Origin: Shewanella sp. HN-41
GTDB lineage: Bacteria; Pseudomonadota; Gammaproteobacteria; Enterobacterales; Shewanellaceae
DNA length: 64,000 bases
Assembly (NCBI RefSeq): GCF_000217915.1
Contig: NZ_AFOZ01000012.1
Coordinates: 1-64,000, forward strand
Direction of reading: 5' to 3'
A model generated the notes under the pieces. That model was not told the origin of the DNA and searched no databases. It worked only from the letters and a program-made list of their open reading frames with translations. The translations under genes were made by a program, and so were the position numbers. This document shows positions 12,901-21,674 of this stretch, piece after piece (the stretch's first letter is position 1; each line of letters starts with the position of its first letter).

Positions 12901-13641
12901 CTGCGGGAACAGGGGCGGATCTTCGGCGTCGACTTAACCGCCTTCTACGATGTGTTAGCCGATATTGACCGTCGCATCGCCTCCCAAAGTGCGCGTATTA
13001 CCCGCGAAGTGGGTGAAGAATTATTCCTCGATGGCGTGTCAGAATCGGCGGTGCGTATTCGCTCGCGCATCAGCGAGTTAGAGTTCTGGCCTGAGCTTGA
13101 GCAGTTCGTCAAAGCCTTTAAACATTGGAAAAACGATGGCTTTAATGGCTTGCCCGATGAGGATTACACCAACAGCATGCGCCGCGCCTTAGACATTATC
13201 GGCCGCGCCGCATTAACGGGGGGGATCTCTAAGTTGCTGGAAATCGAGCTGCGCCTCAAAGAAGGTAACAGCGATCTGATTATCCGTACCGACAGACAGC
13301 TTAACGAATCCTCAAGCCACGGTATGGCGTATCTGATTTTGTGTAAGTTCCTGCTGGCATTCACGCGCTTGCTGCGTGGCCGCAGCGACGTGACCATTCA
13401 CTGGCCGATCGATGAGCTGGGCACCTTACACCATACCAACGTGAAGAAGATTTTCGACGCCTGCGAAAACAACAATATTTGCGTGCTGGGCGCCTTCCCG
13501 AACCCAGAGTCCGAGGTGCTGAACTTGTTCGCCAACCGTTACATTATCAACAAACAAACCAAGAAGTTGCAGGTGGTGAAGCCTAAAGTCAATCCGATTG
13601 CCGATATGTTGAGTAAACGCCTGAGCAAGGAGGCCATCTAA
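9967..13641 (+). CDS. jetC: JetC/MksB-like SMC ATPase (Wadjet)
   Basis: 1224-residue SMC-like condensin ATPase. The N-terminal head has Walker A GTNASGKTT at residues 30-38. Two long charged coiled-coil arms run from about 240 to 1000, with a hinge-like break around 520-600. The C-terminal head has the signature-like SSSHGMAYLIL (around 1115-1125) and Walker B with WPIDELG (D1149-E1150). In Wadjet/Mks systems this subunit extrudes DNA loops and recognises small circular plasmids. It opens an operon with MukE-like, MukF-like and TOPRIM genes; its stop and the next start share one base. Canonical Wadjet operons place this subunit third. Family assignment is from motifs and context. Confidence 0.85.
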   Translation: MPSLIRIVLIDTHLPGVVELALNGHTNICGTNASGKTTLQRLVPVFYGEYPSRVVPSTRDSFERWYLPHDSSYIIYEYQKADGLLYQAVLASAGDGKGVNYRFIAKGFELSDYIKTQNGDTVLCHTMAELGRDLKRAGIATTNLLNTREYRAIIQNDRTLLSTGSNRSELRGYARQFALCEGEHSLRHIEKLAKAVHSKEGKMETVKSMIAAILEEDGVNPPSSRLNPQRVEAWIRESQLIQGFEVIRPEFEKLEQEFNQLLSAELRLSSLSRGYRNDETLEADRQDIQQTLAKELNLKLRLLDEEWKEQRDELSLDLSAAKGDVAKCEYELDAIEGQHAAFLDANIEEAKAALEMLPNWRTDVENLSERHKLQTEKHQDIEAAYNARRSKIGDQLNRELEGLHSDQDKQREARDKQREVARADIDALEAQWRNQMDAGKASFSEQEYQFKLNAAELKLRVDGVTYTEEEKLSLAIFDERIHRADEEQESCNAKVERLSSDERKLRSKRDQANEALRIASLRVNERQAELDELHHMLFPESHTLLEFLRKEAQGWEQSLGKVIAPELLHRTDLHPSLVTESQDAFFGVHLDLKAIDVPEYAASEQELRIRLSKAEEALQSAVELQTEAESQLIAINGELDNLSRELTFARTAYKNSRDDLRRLFDEKRSEQEKINKALSERKAHAQQRLTQLDGELKQLKHQHELWLEELQSQALEARMEKQAYWQEVIGALDNQLGQIKATIEGRRESAKVEQKACETWYKNELKSRGVDEDNILKLKQQIRELETKISRAEQRRSDVLRFDDWYQHTWLVRKPKLQTQLADVKRAVSEIDQQLKAKTLEVKTRRQKLDTELKASNAAQVEASENLTKLRAVMRKLAELKLPTNNEEAQGSLGERLRQGEDLLLKRDYLMGSVKQYVEHFDSVIASKSGSGLAETWERAREESSFINDKGIRLLDYRKLVPQLEQLLNVIVPQSITALREQGRIFGVDLTAFYDVLADIDRRIASQSARITREVGEELFLDGVSESAVRIRSRISELEFWPELEQFVKAFKHWKNDGFNGLPDEDYTNSMRRALDIIGRAALTGGISKLLEIELRLKEGNSDLIIRTDRQLNESSSHGMAYLILCKFLLAFTRLLRGRSDVTIHWPIDELGTLHHTNVKKIFDACENNNICVLGAFPNPESEVLNLFANRYIINKQTKKLQVVKPKVNPIADMLSKRLSKEAI

Positions 13642-14303
13642 TGAGCGCCATGAACGAATCGAACCAAACCGTATTAGTCGGCACCGGCGCTTTGATTGAG
13701 CTGTTACTCAAGGGCGAGTTTATTTGCCGCACTACCAATGAAGAAGGCTGGCGTGCCCTTAAAAATAGCAGCACCCGCGAGCGGGTCGAAGCCTATTTAA
13801 ACCAGATCAACCGTACAGTGGCGTCCGCTGCCGAGGGCGATGTGTTCTTCTGTGGTTATTTGCAGCTCGGCGATAGCGAACGCAAAGTGATTTCATCGCA
13901 GTTTAAAGATATCTGTCAGGCACTTATCCCGCTGGTGGAATGGCTGGTATTAGTGCAAGAGGCCAGTGGTCAAGATGCGCCGCTGAGTGAAGGTGCGCCC
14001 GTGCGTTTAACCGAACTGCAAAGCCGTATCGAGGACACGCCGGCGTTCCGTGAGCAGTTAGCCAAACTCAGCCAATATCGTTTATTTGGCTCGACCAGTA
14101 CCAACAGTGACGCGCAAATCAAATTAGTCTTCAAACGCTTAGTCGAGCTCGGCTATTTAGTACGACCCAATGCGGAGAAGCAAATCTATATCGCTACGGG
14201 CAAGCTGGATTATCTGTATGAAGTCATTCGTTTTATCGACGAAACCGAAGGCCTAAGCTTAGAAGCGCAGGCGGAAACGGCGACCCAACGGGACTTAATC
14301 TAA
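13641..14303 (+). CDS. jetB: JetB/MksE-like condensin accessory subunit
   Basis: 220-residue protein in the position and of the size of the MukE/MksE/JetB winged-helix subunit, which bridges the SMC heads and the kleisin. The second half contains a winged-helix-like segment from FGSTSTNSDAQIKLVFKRLV to LGYLVRP, ending in YIATGKLDYLYEVIRFID. The start overlaps the stop of the SMC gene (TAATG), so translation is probably coupled. Similarity is weak and the call rests mainly on operon context and fold-like pattern. Confidence 0.7.
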   Translation: MSAMNESNQTVLVGTGALIELLLKGEFICRTTNEEGWRALKNSSTRERVEAYLNQINRTVASAAEGDVFFCGYLQLGDSERKVISSQFKDICQALIPLVEWLVLVQEASGQDAPLSEGAPVRLTELQSRIEDTPAFREQLAKLSQYRLFGSTSTNSDAQIKLVFKRLVELGYLVRPNAEKQIYIATGKLDYLYEVIRFIDETEGLSLEAQAETATQRDLI

Positions 14304-14351
14304 TGTGGGCACTGTTAAACCTAGGTAAAAGCCACGACCAAGGAGGCCATG

Positions 14352-15572
14352 ATGAGCAGTAACTTACATCAGGCGGGTGTTAAGCTGCTCAAGCAGTTAG
14401 GTCGCCATGCTGACATCATTATGGACGCCTATTTAGCGGGTTCCTTAAACGAGGATGCCCACGATCCAAGCGTGGTTGAAAAGCTTAAACAGGCGGGCAT
14501 TTTGTGGCGGCCAGAGCCAGATCAGGAGCTGCGCCTTAAGCGCTCCGTGCGCGCCTTGCTCGAAGAAGGCTTAAGTGACGAGCGCAATCGCCAAATCGAC
14601 TCTAATGTCGGCTCGGCCTTAGCGACCATTAAAACCTTGGCCGATCATTATAAAGAGGCGCGTCATAGCTCAGATTACAGCGCCGCCGAGGCCTATTTGT
14701 CGGATTTGAGTGAGCATGTTTATAGCTTTGCCGACAGTCTGCGTTATTCGATCCGTGTGCTCTGGGGGCGGATCAATAACGAGTTCGGTTATGTCGGCAC
14801 TATCAACGCTAAGATCCGCGAAAATGAATTAGCCCAAAGCCAAGTCTCTGAATTACTTAATGGCTTAGAGATGTTCCAGTTTAGTGAGCTAGGCGAAATC
14901 GCCGGTGATATCCGTGAACTGCGCAAGCTCTTAGTGACGACTTTGCAGGAAACCATGAGTGACTGCGCCCAGGAACTGAGCGTAGTGCAGGGGCGTTTAC
15001 TCGAACTTTTAGGTCGCTTTAGGCAAATCCGTGGCCGTACCCGTTTGCTCAAGGGCTGGTTACTCTACACCGACTTGCATCCGGATTATCATCCCGCGGA
15101 CCATGTGTCCCACAAGGAGATCCCGAGCCTATTCAATCGCGCCGAAGTCTTGCTCGCGCCTGCATCTGTCGATGTGCACAACGCCAGCCAAGAGCTGGAG
15201 TTAATGAATATCGTCGCCCATATCAAGGCCATCAGCCGTCATCCCGTGATTGCATCGGTGCGTGAGCGAGATGCGTCTGTGTCTATCACCCAAAGTGAAG
15301 ACTTCGATGTGCCGGATAATCCGCTCAAACAGGCGGTGGATGAGTATTTCGTCGATGTGATTGAGTCTGGGCTGCGGCAATCGGCACTGGAATATCTGGT
15401 GGATAAAGCCTTGCCTTGGGAAGCCGAGAGTTGGATTTATCAAGTGATCGGTGGCTACGAAGGCCTACCCGATGAACATAAAGCCTACTTTGAGCTTGAG
15501 CCTTTGGGTGAACCACATCCCATCTATAGCGGTAACTTTATCATTCGCGATGTTGAGTTATGGCTCGCCTAG
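14352..15572 (+). CDS. jetA: JetA/MksF-like kleisin subunit
   Basis: 406-residue, largely helical protein filling the MukF/MksF/JetA kleisin role, linking the two SMC heads. Long amphipathic helices cover residues 60-250, including a stretch with many L, E and Q residues (SELLNGLEMFQFSELGEIAG). Two ATGs lie in tandem at 14349 and 14352 after AGGAGG. I chose the second because its spacing to the ribosome site is better. It follows the jetB-like gene by 48 nt and overlaps the TOPRIM gene by 13 nt. Named by context; the primary sequence does not show a strong kleisin motif to the eye. Confidence 0.68.
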   Translation: MSSNLHQAGVKLLKQLGRHADIIMDAYLAGSLNEDAHDPSVVEKLKQAGILWRPEPDQELRLKRSVRALLEEGLSDERNRQIDSNVGSALATIKTLADHYKEARHSSDYSAAEAYLSDLSEHVYSFADSLRYSIRVLWGRINNEFGYVGTINAKIRENELAQSQVSELLNGLEMFQFSELGEIAGDIRELRKLLVTTLQETMSDCAQELSVVQGRLLELLGRFRQIRGRTRLLKGWLLYTDLHPDYHPADHVSHKEIPSLFNRAEVLLAPASVDVHNASQELELMNIVAHIKAISRHPVIASVRERDASVSITQSEDFDVPDNPLKQAVDEYFVDVIESGLRQSALEYLVDKALPWEAESWIYQVIGGYEGLPDEHKAYFELEPLGEPHPIYSGNFIIRDVELWLA

Positions 15573-16432
15573 GCCAGCAACAACTGCAGCTGTTGAAGAA
15601 CGCTTTTATTAAGCGTTCTCCCAAGGTTAAGCTCACGGCTAACTGGCGCGCGATTTACCGCGAGTTAGAAGTGGGCGAATTAGACGAGTCTGAAAAGTAT
15701 CTGTGCTTCGCGCCCAAAGACTTTGATCTGCTAAGGCAGGGCGTGTTGGCGCTAATGGGGCTCGATTTAAGGCAGCTTGATTTCAATGTCGATCGCATGG
15801 CTATGTCTGCCAAAAGCCATAATGAGAAGCTCGCTAAGATCCGTCCCGAAGCCGAATACGTTTTGATGAAGTATCTAGGTTTCGAATCATCGCCAACTGG
15901 GATTTCAACACGCACATCGCTACGTATTCCTTTGGATGAAGGACAAAAGCACTGTCGTGAATTTGATGTCAGCGCCATCTTAGTGGTTGAAAATTTGGAT
16001 GTATTTGATGTTATTCATCAAGCGCGTTTACCTGAGGATTTAACCAATGTAATGGTTATCTACCGCGGCAGCGGCCATCATTCACCGATTGGCGTGCGGC
16101 ATTTTTTGCAAGCGATGGCAGATGAACTGCCGATTATCGCCTTTACCGACTTAGATCCCGCAGGGCTACAAATCGCCCATACCTTAACTGGCGTGACTTA
16201 TTGGCTTGTGCCACAACTTGCGCTGACAGCACCCGCCGAGTTGTTGGCGATGACGCAAATTAATTCAACCTATGATTTCGACAAACAAGCGAAACAGGCC
16301 AAATACCTTCAGCATGCCGATTTAAAGCATTGGCAGAAATTAGCTTTTTGGTTAACTCAACACCGTATTAGCATCAAACAGCAACACCTGCTAGCCCACG
16401 GGCTTGAACTAGTGTTAGTGCCATATATTTAG
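15560..16432 (+). CDS. jetD: JetD/MksG-like TOPRIM nuclease
   Basis: 290-residue protein with a C-terminal TOPRIM fold like that of JetD, topoisomerase VI A and Spo11. The acidic residues are E144 in LVVENLDVF and D197/D199 in TDLDPAG. JetD is the nuclease that cuts plasmids after condensin extrusion. The protein is short; family members I recall are near 380-400 residues, so the N-terminal region is reduced. It overlaps the jetA-like gene by 13 nt, showing one translation unit. Last gene of the operon; no clear terminator follows. Confidence 0.8.
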   Translation: MARLGQQQLQLLKNAFIKRSPKVKLTANWRAIYRELEVGELDESEKYLCFAPKDFDLLRQGVLALMGLDLRQLDFNVDRMAMSAKSHNEKLAKIRPEAEYVLMKYLGFESSPTGISTRTSLRIPLDEGQKHCREFDVSAILVVENLDVFDVIHQARLPEDLTNVMVIYRGSGHHSPIGVRHFLQAMADELPIIAFTDLDPAGLQIAHTLTGVTYWLVPQLALTAPAELLAMTQINSTYDFDKQAKQAKYLQHADLKHWQKLAFWLTQHRISIKQQHLLAHGLELVLVPYI

Positions 16433-16834
16433 CTATCACGCATTTCATCTCTCTGCTTTACTGTGATTATCCAGTTTTAAATTCTTTTATAATTTAAATT
16501 TTAGTCATTAAGACTGAGTCTGACTCTTTGATTGTTTTTAATATGTTCTCATTGTGATTTATTTGTTTTCATTGTGTTTTATAATTGAGTTTTAAATAAG
16601 TCGTTAGTCTGCTCGTTGATTGAAGATAACTATTATTTATCATTAAAAATCAATTGAGTGCTGACTTTCTGTGATACGGTTGGCTTAATTTAAGATGAAA
16701 AAATGAAATTTATTCATTGAATTAACGGCTAGCATGTTTCACTATCCCCTGCCTAAGCCAAAAAGGGATTGGCAATTGTGCTCATCATGGAAGATGAATA
16801 ACAAAAAAACGACATTTCTGGGGAAATCACAAAC
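16433..16834. other. AT-rich spacer
   Basis: About 400 bases, strongly AT-rich, with several TCATTGTG-type near-repeats around 16550-16580. It should hold the promoter of the symporter gene. I see no gene, RNA family or clean terminator. Confidence 0.4.
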
Positions 16835-18079
16835 ATGATGAAATCACTTTCGACGCGGATCTTTATAGGTCTGTTTGCGGGTCTTATTTTCGGCACCATA
16901 GTGCAGTACTTCTTAAACGATATCGGCTTCTTCTCGGGTCATTTAGTCGAGCTTGCCGGCGGCGTTGGCACTATGTTCGTCAATATGATCATGATGCTAG
17001 TGGTGCCATTAGTGTTTGTGAGTATTGTTTGCGGTGTCTGTGAGCTGCAGGATCTTAAAAGCTTTGGCCGTTTAGGCGGTAAGACCTTCGGTTTTTATAT
17101 CATCAATACCTTGGTGGCAATTTCGACCGCATTATTGGTTGCGTTATTACTCGAGCCTGGTAAAGGGGTCGATATGAGCAGTACCGATGGCGTCGCCATT
17201 ACCGCGACTGAACTCCCCAGCCTGATGGCTTTGCTGATTGATATAGTGCCGCGCAACCCGGTGGCGGCCTTTATGTCGGGCAATATGCTACAAGTGATCT
17301 TTATGGCCCTAATGCTGGGCGGTGTGATCAAGTCCCTCGGTGAGCACGTTGCTGGCGCAGTGCAAGGTTTTCAAACCGCAAATAAAATCATGATGAAGCT
17401 GATTTCTGTGGTCATGAGCCTAGCGCCCTACGGTGTGTTTGCGCTGATGTTTAAGCTTGGCGCGACCTTAGATGCTGGCGTGTTTATGAGTGTCGTTGAG
17501 TATATGGTGCTGATCCTCGCGCTGCTGTTACTGTGGATTTTTGTAGTGTATCCAATGGCCGTGGGGTTCTTTACTCCCATTTCGGCCAAAACCTTCCGTG
17601 ACAAGACCCAAGAGCAAGTGTTGTTTTCACTGTCGACTGCAAGCTCAAATGCCACCATTCCAGTGACTATGCGGACCTTAACCGAAAAGTTAGGCGTGAA
17701 TCACGCGGTAGCAGGTTTTGGTGTGCCCCTCGGCGCGACCATGAACATGGGTGGTGTGGCGATTTATATCACTATCGCAATTTTCTTTGTTGCCAACGCC
17801 TTTGGTATGCCAATCACCTCTGAGCAATTGCCTTCGCTGCTATTTAGCATCTTCCTGTTATCTGTCGGTGCGGGCGGTGTTCCTGGCGGCGGCATGGTGA
17901 TGATTGGCGTGTTAATCCATCAAATGGGGTTACCCATCGAAGCCTTCGCCATAGTGGCGGCATTGGATCGTATTATCGATATGGTGCTCACATCCTGTAA
18001 TGTTGTGGGTGATACCGCCGTGTTAACCATAGTCGATCAAACCGAGAAGGTGCATCAGGTAGAACTGGCTAAGAGCTAA
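16835..18079 (+). CDS. SDF-family (DAACS) cation symporter
   Basis: 414-residue inner-membrane transporter of the dicarboxylate/amino-acid:cation symporter family (GltP/GltPh fold), with eight hydrophobic segments and two hairpins. HP1 carries SSNATIPVTMR, and TM7 carries GATMNMGGVA where most members have NMDG. TM8 reads DRIIDMVLTSCNVVGD. The sodium-site aspartates and asparagine are kept, but the arginine that binds an acidic side chain (R397 of GltPh) is replaced by Leu385. That argues against glutamate, aspartate or dicarboxylates as substrate and for a neutral or unusual one (inference). It stands alone, with its own terminator. Confidence 0.88.
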   Translation: MMKSLSTRIFIGLFAGLIFGTIVQYFLNDIGFFSGHLVELAGGVGTMFVNMIMMLVVPLVFVSIVCGVCELQDLKSFGRLGGKTFGFYIINTLVAISTALLVALLLEPGKGVDMSSTDGVAITATELPSLMALLIDIVPRNPVAAFMSGNMLQVIFMALMLGGVIKSLGEHVAGAVQGFQTANKIMMKLISVVMSLAPYGVFALMFKLGATLDAGVFMSVVEYMVLILALLLLWIFVVYPMAVGFFTPISAKTFRDKTQEQVLFSLSTASSNATIPVTMRTLTEKLGVNHAVAGFGVPLGATMNMGGVAIYITIAIFFVANAFGMPITSEQLPSLLFSIFLLSVGAGGVPGGGMVMIGVLIHQMGLPIEAFAIVAALDRIIDMVLTSCNVVGDTAVLTIVDQTEKVHQVELAKS

Positions 18080-18114
18080 GTTAATACCGATAAATTAATA
18101 CCGATAAATTAGTA

Positions 18115-18143
18115 AAAACCACTGATATCAGTGGTTTTTTATT
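18115..18143 (+). terminator. Terminator after SDF symporter
   Basis: AAAACCACTGATATCAGTGG palindromic hairpin followed by six T residues, about 35 nt after the stop. Confidence 0.88.
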
Positions 18144-18402
18144 AAGCGAATCAGCCGCTGCATTGATGCATTCATCTGCCTTTGGTCTGTTGCTACAGGA
18201 GTGAATATTGAGCCTGGTGTGAGTTTGCTTAGTTCCTATGCCTAAATACTACCATCGTCCGAGCCTTAAAAATTGATATCTCCAAGTTGATACAAGTGCC
18301 GATGCATAGAGTGTTTTTATCGGATTAAAAGTAGCTAAATAAATGAAACTTCAACCATACTGAATTATAAGCTTGAATCATTTGGAATATTAGGGGGGCA
18401 CC
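18144..18402. other. Chemoreceptor upstream region
   Basis: About 260 bases with no gene. It contains a TAGGGGGG stretch just before the chemoreceptor ATG that may serve as ribosome site. No further structure recognised. Confidence 0.35.
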
Positions 18403-20109
18403 ATGACTGGATTTTGGCAGACAGTAGGGGGGCGGTTACTCAGCATTCCGTTATTGGCATTGTTGGGTTTTGTGGTACTGGGCATCATGGAGCTAAACGC
18501 ACTTAACCAAAGTTTGATTAAAGGAAGGGAAGATCGCGTAGTGGCGATTATTGATAGCAGCCTGAGTATCGTTAAACATTATCAGACACTGGAGCAAAGC
18601 GGCACATTAAACACTGAGCAGGCACAGCAGCAGGCCATGGCGGCCATTAAGGCCGTTCGTTATGATGGCACTGAATATATTTGGATTAACGATACTGGTC
18701 GGCCTATCCCAAAAATGGTTATGCATCCAACCGTATCCGCTTTGGACGGCACAGTACTAGATCGACCAAACTTTAATCATGCGACCTTAATGCGTAACCG
18801 TGATGGTAGCCAGCAACAGACTCTCAATAACGCCAACCTGTTTGTCAGCTTTGTTGACGTTATAGCCCGTTATGGAAATGGCTTTGTTGAGTACCAATGG
18901 CCCAAACCCTTAAAAGGCGGAGGGGTCACGGAGGAGCGATATACCAAGTTGTCTTATGTGGCAAAAGATGACAAATGGGGCTGGGTGCTAGGTTCTGGTA
19001 TTTATATTGATGATGTTAAGGCGGCCTTCTGGGCGGTAGCTATGCGAGTTGGATTGGTCGTAGTGGTCATTACGGCCCTGACTGTCGGTGTGTCCTTGTT
19101 TATCCGCCGTTGGTTATTACGGGCATTAGGGGGGGAACTGGCTACAACAAAAGCACTGGTGCAGCAGGTTGCGGCCGGTGATTTTTCGGTGAACTTTGCG
19201 TTGAGATCTGGGGATAACGACAGCCTGTTGGCGGCATTAAGCGGCCTCATCAGCCAGTTGCGCAGTATTATCGCCCAGCAATCGGCCATGGCTGAACAAC
19301 TGGTAGAGCAATCTGAGGCACTTGATGACACTAGCCAACAGACGCAGCGTATTTTACAAAGTGTGATGGATCAAACCGACCAAGTTGCTACGGCGGTAAA
19401 TGAAATGACCTCGACTTGTGAGGACATGGCCCGCAGCGCGACTATGGCCGCTAAAGCGACAAGGGATGCCGATACCGAAGCTCAAAATGGGGTGACGTCC
19501 GTTGGCCAAACGATTACAGCAATTGATGCGCTTAAAGTGAAACTGGAGCAAGTCTCTGATGTGATAGGGCAATTGTCTAAACGTGGCGATGAAATAGGGG
19601 CCGTCACCGATGTTATAGGCGCTATTGCGGAGCAGACCAATCTGTTGGCATTAAATGCTGCGATAGAAGCAGCACGGGCCGGAGAAATGGGCCGCGGGTT
19701 TGCCGTTGTGGCAGATGAAGTGCGTACCCTCGCTAGCCGTTCTCAGGCGTCGACTCAGGATATCAATAAGCGTATTCAAGGTATTCAACAGGACTCTGTC
19801 AATGCCGTGCAATCGATGGAGCAAAGTCGCACTGAAACGGAACAAACCATTGTCTGTTCACAGCAAGCCAGTGAGGCACTAACCCGTATTAACAGTGCCG
19901 TATCGAGTATTACCGATGTCAATGATCAACTGGCAAGCGCCACCGAACAGTTGGCCGTTGTGTCGGGTACTATTAATCAGAATATGGTTAATATTGCGCA
20001 GGCGGTGCAAAACACTAATGCAAAATCGTCAGAATTGTCGGCTGCCAGCCATCAACTACGGAAAATGGCTAATGATATGAAGAAGTCACTGAGTGGCTTT
20101 AGATTATAG
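18403..20109 (+). CDS. Methyl-accepting chemotaxis protein, sCache_2 type
   Basis: 568-residue transmembrane chemoreceptor. TM1 lies at about 9-30. A periplasmic single-Cache domain covers roughly 33-205, with sCache_2 marks [18 protein letters not shown] and [15 protein letters not shown]2 lies at about 207-232, followed by a short HAMP-like region. The cytoplasmic signalling hairpin tip is [20 protein letters not shown] followed by [15 protein letters not shown], which binds CheA/CheW. No che genes are nearby, so it is an orphan receptor feeding the main array. sCache_2 domains usually sense small organic acids; the ligand cannot be told here. Confidence 0.93.
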   Translation: MTGFWQTVGGRLLSIPLLALLGFVVLGIMELNALNQSLIKGREDRVVAIIDSSLSIVKHYQTLEQSGTLNTEQAQQQAMAAIKAVRYDGTEYIWINDTGRPIPKMVMHPTVSALDGTVLDRPNFNHATLMRNRDGSQQQTLNNANLFVSFVDVIARYGNGFVEYQWPKPLKGGGVTEERYTKLSYVAKDDKWGWVLGSGIYIDDVKAAFWAVAMRVGLVVVVITALTVGVSLFIRRWLLRALGGELATTKALVQQVAAGDFSVNFALRSGDNDSLLAALSGLISQLRSIIAQQSAMAEQLVEQSEALDDTSQQTQRILQSVMDQTDQVATAVNEMTSTCEDMARSATMAAKATRDADTEAQNGVTSVGQTITAIDALKVKLEQVSDVIGQLSKRGDEIGAVTDVIGAIAEQTNLLALNAAIEAARAGEMGRGFAVVADEVRTLASRSQASTQDINKRIQGIQQDSVNAVQSMEQSRTETEQTIVCSQQASEALTRINSAVSSITDVNDQLASATEQLAVVSGTINQNMVNIAQAVQNTNAKSSELSAASHQLRKMANDMKKSLSGFRL

Positions 20110-20189
20110 GGAGGCTATAACAATCAATGCTGATGTGAGAGGGTGGCGGGTGCTATCCGCCTTTGACTCGAGCATCAGCATAAGGCTAA

Positions 20190-20660
20190 TTACTGAATAC
20201 AATCTTGTTTTAATTTCGCCACGGCATCGGTAAAACCCGTCGCCACTAAGTCCGAACTGGTGTATTTACTTGAACGGAATGAAATAACTTCGAGATGTAA
20301 CTCGGCCGATTGGAACTGACTTAAACTTTCCCACAAATCTGAGTCCGTCTTATCTCCACTGGTGAAATTCATCAGTGTCGCAGTGCCCCGTAATTTAACC
20401 CTGTGCTGATTGTCGTTGCTAATAATCAGTACACTGGGGTCGCCACTAAATGCAAAGGATTCCGCCATAGTCACTTTCAAAATTGGCTGAGTCTGACCTA
20501 CGGTGCAGGCTAAAGCCAGTTTAAGATTTTTGTCGATAAAATCGATACTATGATTCTTTGGACCGGTAGCCGTTGTATCTAGTGCTGTGGCCAAATCTTC
20601 CTTTGCATGTGCATAGCCTAAATGGCCGACAAGTATGAGGACCAGTAACTTTGTTTTCAC
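20190..20660 (-). CDS. Exported protein of unknown function
   Basis: 156-residue protein read from a GTG start. A signal peptide is clear: MKTKLLVLILVGHLGYAHA, then KEDLATALD. An upstream in-frame start exists, but it would put 14 polar residues before the signal peptide, so I prefer the GTG, which has AAGG about 10 nt upstream. Two cysteines (in LALACTVG and the terminal QDCIQ) could form a disulfide. The mature part has beta-rich pattern (KLRGTATLMNF, LHLEVISFRSS). I do not recognise the family. Confidence 0.7.
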   Translation of the reverse strand: MKTKLLVLILVGHLGYAHAKEDLATALDTTATGPKNHSIDFIDKNLKLALACTVGQTQPILKVTMAESFAFSGDPSVLIISNDNQHRVKLRGTATLMNFTSGDKTDSDLWESLSQFQSAELHLEVISFRSSKYTSSDLVATGFTDAVAKLKQDCIQ

Positions 20661-20810
20661 TTTACAACCTTGTGATTTCAGCGAATTAATACAAACAGTC
20701 ACTTTGGTGACTATATTGTCAAAATATTGGCAATTATAAAGATTTTTGACGAATCTGAATAACCTTTTAGGGGGGAATCCTAACTGAATCGGAAAATAGC
20801 CGCATTTTGT

Positions 20811-20835
20811 ATCTCGACACCACTGGTGTCGAGAT
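20811..20835. repeat. Perfect 12-bp inverted repeat
   Basis: Arms ATCTCGACACCA and TGGTGTCGAGAT around a single C. It lies 150 bp upstream of the exported-protein gene and about 220 bp past the yqhA stop. No T run follows, so it looks more like a protein-binding palindrome than a terminator. Confidence 0.8.
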
Positions 20836-20935
20836 TGCTTAATATTATTTCAAGTAATAAGTTCAATTTAAACATAATGTTACAGTGACGAGATGCATTT
20901 AATACCAAAGTGCGAGGGCGTTACTTTGGCTATAA

Positions 20936-20966
20936 AATAAAAAAGCCACTGATATCAGTGGCTTGA
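20936..20966 (-). terminator. Terminator after yqhA
   Basis: On the minus strand the hairpin AAGCCACTGATATCAGTGGC is followed by a T-rich tract. It lies about 95 nt beyond the yqhA stop. Confidence 0.8.
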
Positions 20967-21057
20967 GTTTAAATATTTATGACCCAGTACTTTAGTGACT
21001 GTGCCTATGGATAATGCTCAAACAGGGCATGTACTTTGACACTGTTATATAAGGTGT

Positions 21058-21546
21058 TTATTTGCGGGTAATTTTGTCCAGATATCCCATGGCAAAGGCT
21101 GACAATACAAAAGTGATGTGGATTAACAAGTACCACATGATTTTGTCATTGGCGATGTTGTCCACATTCATAAATATTTTCAACAGGTGGATGGACGAAA
21201 TCGCCACGATAGAAGCGGCTACTTTGTTTTTAAGGGAACCCGAATCCAGCTTGCCAAGCCAACTGAGTTTCTCGCTATCATCGCCCACATCTAACTGTGA
21301 AACGAAGTTTTCATAGCCAGAAAACATCACCATCACGATAAGACCGCCGACCAAAGTGATATCGATAAGTGAGAGTGTGACGAGCACTAAGTCCACTTCG
21401 CGCATGTCAAAAATGATCGGCAGAACATGGAAGATCTCTTGGAAGAATTTAATGCCTAAACCTAATAACACCAGACTGAGCCCCAAGTATATGGGCGCCA
21501 TAATCCAGCGTGATGCATACATCAATTTTTCAAATATTTGTTCCAT
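21058..21546 (-). CDS. yqhA: UPF0114 membrane protein YqhA
   Basis: 162-residue inner-membrane protein of the UPF0114 (YqhA) family, function unknown. Family marks are the N-terminal [20 protein letters not shown], the segment [20 protein letters not shown], and [10 protein letters not shown]. Three or four membrane helices are visible at about 15-37, 55-77, 108-125 and 136-156. The usual length is about 165. Single gene with its own terminator. Confidence 0.93.
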   Translation of the reverse strand: MEQIFEKLMYASRWIMAPIYLGLSLVLLGLGIKFFQEIFHVLPIIFDMREVDLVLVTLSLIDITLVGGLIVMVMFSGYENFVSQLDVGDDSEKLSWLGKLDSGSLKNKVAASIVAISSIHLLKIFMNVDNIANDKIMWYLLIHITFVLSAFAMGYLDKITRK

Positions 21547-21674
21547 ACTGAGTAAACCCTTAGTGGTTAGAGCATAAAAAAACGAATCTATGGAGCCAAA
21601 ACAATAACATATTGGGTTAAAGCTGCGCTATCGGTGGGTTGTTTTTCAATTCCATAATGGGATGAAAGTCTTTA
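21547..21674. other. yqhA upstream region
   Basis: Spacer holding the presumed yqhA promoter on the minus strand. It ends where the first copy of the GCGGCC repeat element begins. Confidence 0.35.
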
